From Hymenochaete sp. R1 (Eukaryota; Basidiomycota; Agaricomycetes; Hymenochaetales; Hymenochaetaceae), in assembly GCA_019400425.1 (NCBI GenBank), contig JAFREE010000098.1:1-64000 (forward strand): a DNA stretch of 64,000 nucleotides, given 5' to 3'. The position numbers were made by a program, and so were the translations under genes. The notes under the pieces are model-generated. The model worked only from the letters and a program-made list of their open reading frames with translations. It made no database searches and was not told the origin of the DNA. This document shows positions 55,491 through 64,000 of this stretch, piece after piece (position 1 is the stretch's first letter; every line of letters begins with the position of its first letter).

Positions 55491-56963
55491 TCTTCCTTTG
55501 GTTTCTCCTTGTATTCTTTGATAAAATTCCGCGTTAGTGTCTAGTGTGGTCGTTGTGAAGCGGAGTGGATTCTGGAAGATGTGGGCAAGAGTCGGGGGAT
55601 GAGGAATAAGGAGACGTTTTATTCGATGCTCCGGCTTTCTCGACTGCATTGACGCATGTGATTTCCATTTCCATCTCGGCGGCGACGTTGATCGACGCTG
55701 ATCTGCGCCCCCTCCCCTCCGAAAATGGACGGTCTGCCGTGCGACCACCGTCAAATCAGAGACCTTCGTTTTCACATGCACGCCTCTTCGACAACCACCG
55801 TCGCCTGCACCTGAAAAGACTCTATTTGCGTTCCACGATCTTCAAATCGATGAGAAATGGTCATACTCACAGCATTACAACGAGAAGAAAACCGTGCAGA
55901 TGCCCTCAATACTAATAATTTGGAGCCATTCTTGGACCGACATCATCAGATGACCGCGGTTTGTTTGTTAGAGCGGACTATTCCGAGAATTATAATGTAA
56001 AGATAGGTTTGCTGTGCACTCAGAAGGCTACCTTTGTGCAAGAGAAAACGCCTGTTCCGGTCGTGCTAGAGCGTCTGGCACCGCCTTCGATGCACTGGAA
56101 CGCTAATACTCATATCGTGCACACAGCATCTTATCCATGCGCGCTCACCGGAGAGGACACAAGAATTAATCGGTTGGCGTTGGCACAAGTCTATAAAGTT
56201 GTGCTCTTCCACTTCCAAAAAGTATCCTTCAGACCTGATTTTTGTTCCCTTCACTTTGTACTGGAGCACACGTGAATCTCTTTCGCTCGGAGATCACATT
56301 GCTGTGAAAGAGAGGTCATCTATACACGGAAATCGTACCTCATACTCGCCATATTCTTCGGATATTGCTTTTTCTGCGACTGTATTCACCATCTCGTATT
56401 GCTTACATAGATGACTGGTGTGCGCGCGAAGGAACCAAAGCAGTGCGTATTGCCGGTATACTTGTTCGAATGATGACTGACACCGCCGGGGCCGTAGCTT
56501 TGTCGAAATCGAACAGGTTGTGATTCACCTCGATCGCGATCACCCTTCACAAAAATTTGATGTCGTTGTGATGCATCCCAGAGGAGCCAGGGAAATCATC
56601 GAGCCTATATTTTCCGATGAACTAGCCACTTGTCGGCTACAAACGTCATTTATTTTTCACGATTTCTTTCTTGAGAAAACACTTATTAATGTACTCTTCT
56701 TAGGTTTTTTCACGTTAATGATCAGTCTAAAATATGGCTACGTACTGGCGAGCATCGATATAGCCAAGTTGTGGTACTCCGGTTTAGTGAAGTAGAGAAA
56801 CAAACAGACAGATTGGAAATCAAAATCTTATATGGAATAGATGAGAGTGAGTGTTAGAAAGTACTCGCAAATCTCCGCTCTTAGTGTCAGCTGAAAAATT
56901 AAGGGTTTATCAATATCGGGAGGATGTTTATCTATTTCGGTTCCAAGCAAACCGTGCGTCCCA
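55491..56963. other. Intergenic region, may hide a 5' exon
   Basis: Promoter of the dehydrogenase gene and 5' side of the kinase gene. Short open frames at 55961-56275 and 56520-56795 do not resemble known proteins. The first coding exon of the kinase gene may lie here. Confidence 0.4.
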
Positions 56964-58963
56964 GTGGTGAACTATCGCCAATTTGAGCTCATCCAAACGT
57001 GCAAACAGGACACATATGTTGCAAATCTTCGCTTGGAGAGGTGCGCGAACATAATAGGTCAACCGGGAAGTTCCAGAAGCCGGGGCACTATTAAAAAACA
57101 TTTCAATGAGATGGCAGACTCTTTGGACCTGTTAATGGAGACCGAAAGCGTATCAACAAGGGCGAGTAGCTAATCATTCACTGCTTTACACTTTTTCGTA
57201 CATCCTAACACAGGATGACAATCATTAGCTCAGCGAAGTGGCCGTCAAGGTAGCAATTCTAGTGAAGGAAGGGCATGCGGTGCGTTTTTGTAGTAATTAC
57301 AACACATTCTAGCCCGCATCTGATGGCACTTCATTAGAAATTAGGATTGCTTCCTAAACATCATAGACAACTGCAGCAAGTAATAATACAGGCTTGCCAT
57401 ATCCTGGAGGATGTGAATGGCATCAAAGCAAATCGGCAACTGATAGTTGCCTTCTCAGCATTGCTTGAATTGTTGATAAAAACCTCGAGAGAATTCTGCT
57501 TCCTCTTTTCACTGAAAACTCCCCGTACGGAACGATTTATTCCTTGGATTTCGCGTTCACTGATAACTGGTTAGTTACTTACATCGTTTCTCCACATCAG
57601 AAGGATGTCTGTAGACTCATTCAAGACATCGAACGTGAACATGTTATTATCAGCGAAAATATTGAGAGGGGGCACAAAGCTCAATCAAACTCGCAAGTTG
57701 TCCAGCAGGTGGAAGTTTTATATTTGTTTTGCAATCATATTACAGCGCTAATCCTACAAAATATATCACCAGCCACTAACTGTGAAGATGATGCCGCAAA
57801 TGCACGAGGACGCTGTGTCGAGGCTCTCTTCGTTCGATTTGCATGGTCGAATTACTGCAAGAATCAAGGGAGCGATAGGGAAAGGCGCGTATTCTGATGT
57901 TTTCAAGGGGAAATGCATCGTCAAAAATCGTGGCGAAATCGCTGTCGCCATCAAGCGTTTGAGGTTGCCATCGAATTCGGAGAATTGTAAAACGGTGTGC
58001 CGTGACGATAGCTCCTTCAATTTTCTGCAATTTGCTCATCGACGTCCTACAGCTATTCGAGCAGGAGGTCTATATGTGGTCCAAGCTTGATCACAGGAAC
58101 ATATTGGCGATGGTAGGGTTTGCATTTTGCGGAGACACGAACTACCCTTTGCTAGTCTCTGAATGGATGCCTCTCGGAACTGCATGGGAATATATCCAGC
58201 CCAGAAGACCACTGGCAGCCGCTGAGGCAACGGAAGTACTGGATATGGATGACATTCGACGCTTGGTACGATTATTGACAACTTGTTTCTATTGTAATAT
58301 TCTCTGATGTGGGCCAGATACACGATATTGCGGATGGAGTGAAATACCTGCACGATAAAAATATTGTTCATTCAGACTTGAAGTCGGTACGTGCCTTTTG
58401 ATCTACCGCCAAACACCAACATAGACTGAACGAACCATATTTAAGGATAATGTCCTCATTTTTTTGACACGACAAGCGTTGATCGGCGACTTCGGTCTAT
58501 CCAGAATGCTCTCTTCAAGCGGGTCTTATCAACAGGCACTTCAAACTTCCACTATAAAAGGGACACCATTATACCTCGCTCCGGAACTAGTGGGAGAAAA
58601 TCCACCTAATCAGTCAAAGGAGACCGACGTCTGGGCGTTCGGCATGACAGCTTTTGTGCGTTCCAAAGCTCAAAGGTCATATATATTATTGAAAAGACGC
58701 TGCTTTTGAAGGAGCTAATCACCAGGCGCAGACCTTACATTACCGATGATCAAACCCCATTATCGGGACTCATGAAAATCAGGGAAGGTATTCTTCCGAA
58801 ATTCCCCATATCAATGGCCTACAGCGGCTCCGTGCGCGTTTTTCAACGGCTTCAGAAGTTATGTGAGCAATGTTGGAATCGCGATCCATCGGGACGTCCA
58901 CAAATGCAAACGATTGAACAGATGCTTGCGCTCATCCGATCAGGTATGCCCTGCTACGATTGA
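56964..58963 (+). CDS. TKL-like protein kinase with helical N-terminal region, 5' end unresolved
   Basis: The kinase domain spans about 57800 to 58963 over several exons: Gly-rich loop GKGAYSDVFKG, VAIKRL (ATP Lys), FEQEVYMWSKLDHRNIL (helix C Glu), IVHSDLKS joined by an intron to DNVLI, GDFGLSR, GTPLYLAPELVG, DVWAFGM and CWNRDPSGRPQM near the end. All catalytic residues are present, but the HRD triad reads HSD, so it is a non-RD kinase. Upstream exons (for example LSEVAVKVAILVKEGHA, LGLLPKHHRQLQQVIIQ and KDVCRLIQDIEREHVIISE) are helical. Basidiomycetes have many tyrosine-kinase-like kinases of this layout. No ATG is present at the left end of the first open exon, so the true start is further upstream or another exon is missing. 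Confidence 0.8.
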
Positions 58964-59596
58964 CACACTAGGACTATGTCGAATTGATCACTGTGTTGTA
59001 GACCCGACAGATGAGACCCTTGGTGAGAAGCCGTTATGGGATCCAAAACTACTCTGTGTTAGCTCCGACCCATAGAGTTACCAGCCTAACAATTATCTCG
59101 ATGTGTACATCGAGGAAGTTTCGCTATCGACGCTTTCGTCATCCAATCAAGGCTGACCACCGATGAGTTTCAAATTCTGCTCGTTACAGTCTGTAATAGA
59201 ATGGATGGGCCATCCGGTATATCAGTAATCAGTCTCAACCAACACCATCCAGTGGAGATTGAAATCCAGCCCACCGGGATTCCCAGCCTCTTTTTCGTTT
59301 GATTACAATTATTTGTCTTCAAGTCTTGGAACTCGTATTTGTACCCATTCCTTCACCTTCGCTCTTCCTTCAAACTATCCCCATCTGTTTTTCAATCACA
59401 TCTCTTGCTTTCTTCTCTCTGTTTTCGAATCGCGGAGCCGGCCTCCTCGATCTTCCCTTCTGCAGCAATACTGAACAAATCGGCGTCTGGGCTACGACCT
59501 CTTTCGCACCGAAAATCTCGTCGTCCGCCCAGTCCACGCTCATCCCTCGTCTCTTGTGCCCATCTCGGTGCAACCTCGATACACGACCCATTCACC
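58964..59596. other. Intergenic region
   Basis: 3' side of the kinase gene and promoter/5' leader of the next gene. The frame of the next gene is open from 59339, but I see no ATG in it before 59597. Confidence 0.5.
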
Positions 59597-61144
59597 ATGT
59601 CAACTCTCGTCAGCCGTAACGCTCGCACCCAGAGGCGCAAAGCAGCGTTAGATCTACCAAGGCTCGAGCTCGGCAAATCCTTGCGCTCGTATCAGCCCTC
59701 TACAGCAAACACAACGACGGAGACAGGATTCAGAATAGTCGTACCTGAATATCCAAGCCCCGACGTTCACGTGAAGACCCTCTCTACTCCTGTTCTGACA
59801 TTCACAGTTGCAGATAGTTCCCTGCCGATGGACGTGGATGTTCGCCCTGGGCTGGTCCTGAGCGCTAAAGCCGAAGATGACGCAGAGTTCGAACTCAACA
59901 TGCCGGGTGGTATCCGAGTTTGCATTCCGACACCTCCGCCCATCTGCCGTAGCGGAATAGAATCACCTCAAGCTTTTATACCGACGTCCGCGTCATCCTC
60001 TTCGTCTAGTCCATTCGTGAGCTCACTCAGAGCAGACAACCAGTTGCTGGGCGCGGGAGTCATCGGAAAATACTCAAGCGGGGGCTCCCCGAACAGCAGC
60101 ACGAGACCGAGCCGCTGTCCGTCTCTCCTGAGCGCAAAGTCAAGGTTTTTGTCGCTGAATTCACGTTCCTCTGGATCCTCCATGCCATCTCTGGTACCAG
60201 AAAGTGATATCGAATCGGGATCTGTACTGTACTTGTCGGATATCCCTGAGGACGAAGAACTTAAACTTGACTCTGAAAAGGCTGACGGCGGTGTCTACTG
60301 GGACTTGGAACCAGCGTGCTCTGCTTCAAAGCCTGAGGTCGAACTCGGAGGAACCTATGAGTGCACGGATGCCCGAGCAGAATGGGAGCATCATAGTTGC
60401 GCTGCGTGCGAGAGTAGCCGGATGATGATGGAACGCCGACAAGAAATCTTATCGGACTACTTCAGCCTTAAGTTCGACAACGGACAAGTGAAGGCAACCG
60501 TGCCAGTCCAACCTTCATCAACACCCAAAACACCCTTCCCGACGGCGAGCTCCAAACCAGGCTTGGAACTCGCTATCGAGAGCGAGGTTTCTAAGAGCAT
60601 GTGCCGGTGCTCTTCATGCCGCATTCATGGACCGGAGAGCGCGCTTTGGGTGATGATCGAGGAAGGGAGAGCGAAGAAGGACTACTTCAACTGCAAGGCC
60701 ATAGCAACCGTTAACGGAGGACCTATGAGTGGAATTCGGAACTCTGTAGCAGCACGAGAGATGTGCACCGAGGAAGACAGTGAGATGGAGGCTGTCGTTC
60801 AAGCTGGCCTTGGACGACGTTATCAGTGCTCATCGCGGGAGAGAAAGGATACATTCATGCCAGCGACATTGACCCATCCTTTTATGCTGACCATGCAACG
60901 CCTCGATGGTGGTGCAGAACAAGGAGATGAAGAGGCTGATTCAGAGGCGTTTACTCATCGAGTAAGATACGAAGAGATCAAGCTTGAGGACATCGTCTCC
61001 GAACGCAGTTTTGGCAGTATCAGCGAAATGGAGGGTCCGATCCTGCGCCCTCTTGATTCGACGCTGTCTTTCGTCGAGTCTCCGTCTCCGATTTCGGCGC
61101 TCCCTAGTCCTGTTGCATTGGAAGATTTCGCTGGGTTGTTGTGA
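59597..61144 (+). CDS. Unknown protein with two CxxC clusters
   Basis: A single-exon frame of 515 residues from ATG 59597 (MSTLVSRNARTQRRK). The N-terminus is basic, followed by Pro/Ser-rich low complexity. Two Cys clusters stand out: HHSCAACESSRMMMERR (about residues 270-286) and MCRCSSCRIHGPESALW (about 335-351). Each has C-x-x-C followed by a short helix, which could form one zinc site together. The rest is acidic. No family is recognised. The frame is open upstream to 59339 without an ATG. Confidence 0.65.
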   Translation: MSTLVSRNARTQRRKAALDLPRLELGKSLRSYQPSTANTTTETGFRIVVPEYPSPDVHVKTLSTPVLTFTVADSSLPMDVDVRPGLVLSAKAEDDAEFELNMPGGIRVCIPTPPPICRSGIESPQAFIPTSASSSSSSPFVSSLRADNQLLGAGVIGKYSSGGSPNSSTRPSRCPSLLSAKSRFLSLNSRSSGSSMPSLVPESDIESGSVLYLSDIPEDEELKLDSEKADGGVYWDLEPACSASKPEVELGGTYECTDARAEWEHHSCAACESSRMMMERRQEILSDYFSLKFDNGQVKATVPVQPSSTPKTPFPTASSKPGLELAIESEVSKSMCRCSSCRIHGPESALWVMIEEGRAKKDYFNCKAIATVNGGPMSGIRNSVAAREMCTEEDSEMEAVVQAGLGRRYQCSSRERKDTFMPATLTHPFMLTMQRLDGGAEQGDEEADSEAFTHRVRYEEIKLEDIVSERSFGSISEMEGPILRPLDSTLSFVESPSPISALPSPVALEDFAGLL

Positions 61145-61673
61145 AAGACGAGCTGTTGGATGGGTCGTTGAAACCGCTTTCAATGTTATCGCTCTCTTTG
61201 TTCATTTTGTTTTTGGACATTTCGGTTTGGTTTTGGACAACGGACTCACAAAGAAAAACCAACAATACATTTTCGTTCGTGCCAGTTTGTGTAGTTTCTA
61301 GATATCAAACGAGCATGGTTCTCGGACACTTTTTCGTAGACTTGATTCGTATGCTGTATGATTATATGCTCTTGGTTATCGGTCTATCCCGTGGTTCCGG
61401 TACATGAATCGTTGTTGGAGATTACGTTTATTTTGAGTTGATGAAGGCGAGGAAGCAGGACAGGAGACGACGCGCAGCAGGCACGGCAGAGAGCAAAGTA
61501 CACACTTATAGATGCCAAGCTTACGGCAACGCGCAGAGCATCGTGTCCGCCTCTTGCTTCTTGACCACGACCATCTTCTAAGCTACATCGCATTCTTCTT
61601 GCTGAGCTGATAGACATATTTGTACTCTATATTTGAAGGAAGGGACTTTGACGACGTTACCAGTATCCCAACG
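61145..61673. other. Intergenic region
   Basis: 3' side of the CxxC protein gene and promoter of the SH3 protein gene. No coding signal. Confidence 0.5.
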
Positions 61674-62824
61674 ATGGTCTCATCTTCACCTCAAGACCAG
61701 CGAGCCTCCGCCCTCCTAGCCCACATCATCTCCCAGACCCAGTCGAATATAGACTTCTTGGTCTCGCAGAACTACCTCCGCGCTTCCGATGCCGCAACCA
61801 TCCTCTCGAAACTCTCCGCCATCGACTCGGAGGGAAATGCATCCGAGGGAGATTGGACTCGGGCGGGGAGTAGGAGTCCTATTGGGAACGTGGCGGAACG
61901 GACAGCTCAGATGTCTTTGCGGGATCGTGCTAGGGAGAGGGAGGAAGAGGAGGCGCCGAAGGCTGTTATGCCGTTGAGGAGGATCGTACCTCCTCCACCT
62001 GCCCCGCCTACTCAGCAGCTTCCCCAGGCGAGGGCGTTATGGGATTACAACGAGAGCGGATCCGTAAGCACCTATCCCATTATCATTCCTCCACTCCGAG
62101 CTGACCCAAACCTATTTCGAATAAATCGCCTTCAATGAATATATGGATACAGGACCCAAATGATCTTTCATTCCGTTCAGGCGACATCATCGAAATCATG
62201 TCCGAGACGAACCCAGACTGGTGGACAGGCAGGATAAACGGCAAACAAGGCCTCTTCCCATCCAACTACGTCGAGAAACTCCCCTCACACGCATCCGCAC
62301 AAGGCTCATTCTCCCGAACTCCATCCACATCCTCCCCAGGCCGCTCGCCCATTCCCGTACCCGTCCCAGCACCACACTTCCCCTCCCCAGGCCCGATGTC
62401 ACACTCGAACTCGTACGGGCCCCCTGCGCCTACGTTTAGTCCGCCTGTACCGGCGTGGCAGCATCCTCCTTCGCCGTATGGAAGCCCAGGTGGGGAGAAG
62501 GCTCAGATGGGTATGACGTATGCGCCGCCTCCGGGTCCGCCTCAGCAGATGCAGCCGCCGCCGCAACAAGTGCAAGTACAGGAAGAGAAGAAGAAGAGCA
62601 AGTTCGGTGGGCTGGGGAAGACTGTAAGTGGTCGTTCCATATCCAGTTGTCAAAGAAGTAATGTTCGGTTTCTCTGCATAGATGGCTAATTCCGCCGCTG
62701 GTGGCGTCGGCTTCGGAGCTGGTACGAGCATCTTCTTTCTATTTCCCTTGTACTTGAATCTAAGTTCCACTTTTACTTGATAGGCGCTGCCGTCGGGAGT
62801 GGGATCATCAATTCTATCTTCTGA
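61674..62824 (+). CDS. LSB1: SH3-domain actin regulator of the Lsb1/Pin3 type
   Basis: Four exons (61674-62063, 62153-62623, 62682-62721, 62784-62824) encode 313 residues. N-terminal helical module: [20 protein letters not shown] and [13 protein letters not shown]3 domain: [11 protein letters not shown], then [37 protein letters not shown] Pro/Gln-rich linker with repeated PPP follows, and then the highly conserved C-terminus KFGGLGKT / [14 protein letters not shown] / GSGIINSIF. In yeast the family binds the WASP homologue Las17 and down-regulates actin nucleation at endocytic sites. The start at 61674 is chosen because the conserved N-terminal module begins directly after it; an in-frame ATG at 61620 is less likely. 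Confidence 0.92.
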
Positions 62825-63150
62825 GACAGACGTGGGCGTCGCATGGTACTCCGATCCCAGCTTAGATGTAGTTGTTTTGGTTGTTCGGGTTACGAAAGCC
62901 TATGAATGCCAGTGCGAAGTTGTAACGAAGAGTTGTTTATCTTGGTTGAGAACGTAATGGATTGCAATGATACGGACCGTGCTTTTGTCACGGTTCTAAT
63001 TCGGATTAAACTAGCGATCTGGAGGTGCGGTCCTACTCCAGTCGTTAGGACGTTCAGGTCATCGATCAAGCAGCATACGTCCGATTTGGTTAATCCATAC
63101 ACCACTAGAAATACAATATACCCTTCCAAACTCTCAAGGAATTACCATCC
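62825..63150. other. Convergent intergenic region
   Basis: Spacer between the stop codons of the SH3 protein gene and CDC16. No coding signal. Confidence 0.5.
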
Positions 63151-64000
63151 CTACCCAATAGTCATCCCCTCCACCCCAACTTCAACCCCATCGTCCGGCA
63201 CCCTTCCACCCTCCGGACTCCGATTTCTCCATGTCCTCCTCCCGGTTGTACCACCAGGCCCAGCAACAGCCTCGTTCGCCCGCCTATCCACCCGCTTTTT
63301 TGAGTGATACCGAACCGCCTCAGCTTCCTTGAGGAGGTCCGGGTGCCAAAGTGGTGGAGGGTTGAACTTGGTGGTCTCGGCGAGTTTGCCTGCGCCTGTG
63401 GTTGCGTTTGAGGAGGAAGAAGTGAGGAGGGAGGACTCGAATGACATTTCAAGTGAGAGATTGAGGAGTTCGACGACGTGAGGGTTGATAGGGTCAACGG
63501 CCAGGGACTGCAAAAGCAAAGGCAAAGAAGTATTGTTAAGTTCCGAGACCGATGACGATTCCAGTGATAAAAGAACCTCACCTCATGGAACCTCGTAACT
63601 GCATCGTCCACCTTACCCAGCATCAGCAACATCTTTCCCACAAACGCAAGCGCCGAATTGTGCCTCGGCTCGATCTCGAGCACCTTCTTGTACGTCTCGA
63701 TCGCCTCTTCGTACCGCTCAAGCCTGCCAAGCGCGGTCCCGAGGTTGACGTAGGAGGTCGCCCACGTCGATGCTGATGCTTGCGTGATGGATGAAAGGTC
63801 AAGTGCTCGTTGGAAGAGGGTTACAGCTTTTTCGGAGCTTTAGGGGGAAACGACGCGTTATGATGAGTTATCTTTACAGAAAAGAATTTGTGAATGAAGG
63901 CATACTTTCCGCGATTGAATGCCATGACACCGCGTTCATTCAATAAGAGAGGGTCACTGTCGCACATCATATCCGCCGCGTCGAGAGCTTCGTCCGCCAT
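63151..64000 (-). CDS. CDC16: Anaphase-promoting complex subunit CDC16 (APC6), C-terminal part
   Basis: Three exons are visible (63906-64000 and beyond, 63582-63837, 63151-63507), in phase, and the gene continues off the right edge. TPR repeats read NLGTALGRLERYEEAIETYK, KVLEIEPRHNSALAFVGKM and GKVDDAVTRFHESLAVDPIN, then PHVVELLNLSLEMSF. The last two match the end of the CDC16 TPR superhelix. Upstream, DSDPLLLNERGVMAFNRG also fits. CDC16 is a scaffold of the ubiquitin ligase that triggers anaphase. The remaining C-terminal tail (about 80 residues, Arg/Gly-rich) is disordered. Confidence 0.87.

Overview
The window is chromosomal DNA from a filamentous basidiomycete, most likely a saprotrophic, plant-litter or wood-decaying agaricomycete. 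The evidence is dense genes split by many short introns of about 45-70 bases with GT-AG ends, a secreted AA9 lytic polysaccharide monooxygenase, two tandem GH10 xylanases with an N-terminal cellulose-binding CBM1 module, and two proteins of the fungal luciferase-like family. All spliced models were assembled by hand from reading frame, splice signals and family conservation. Total lengths are multiples of three in every complete model. I see no transposon, rRNA, CRISPR array or convincing tRNA.

Layout. 1-855: a membrane protein running off the left edge. 1678-2028: a candidate small secreted protein. 2299-3304: AA9 monooxygenase. 6322-8268: MFS transporter. 8712-10566: a single-pass membrane protein. 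12730-14574 and 15751-17569: tandem GH10-CBM1 xylanases. 18102-19964: a disordered Ser/Arg-rich protein. 20159-22334: homogentisate 1,2-dioxygenase. 23475-27164: peroxisomal multifunctional beta-oxidation enzyme (FOX2) ending in a PTS1. 27436-28479: thiamine pyrophosphokinase. 28744-31188: mRNA export receptor MEX67.

31723-43008 is the accessory heart of the window. It holds an unknown acidic protein, a large gene with an internal duplication (33469-35289), two tandem luciferase-like genes (37238-38180 and 39113-40061), a single-unit relative of the duplicated gene (40414-41340) and its decayed copy (42120-43008). This looks like a lineage-specific region of gene birth and decay, and it is the best place to look for something undescribed.

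From 43672 the content is mostly conserved: a paraoxonase-like protein divergent from the RAD10/ERCC1 nuclease subunit, a strikingly divergent 19-exon beta-tubulin, a CCDC174-like nuclear protein, molybdopterin synthase small subunit, a cytochrome-b5/acyl-CoA dehydrogenase fusion with a PTS1, a TKL-like kinase, a Cys-containing unknown protein, an Lsb1/Pin3-type SH3 protein and the C-terminal part of the APC/C subunit CDC16.

Functional links. AA9 and the two GH10 enzymes would act together outside the cell on cellulose and xylan. FOX2 and the b5-acyl-CoA dehydrogenase both end in AKL and would act in the peroxisome on fatty acids. Homogentisate dioxygenase belongs to tyrosine/phenylalanine catabolism, but its usual partner genes are not here. 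The most unusual gene-structure observation is an apparent 2-nucleotide exon at the same place in both GH10 genes.
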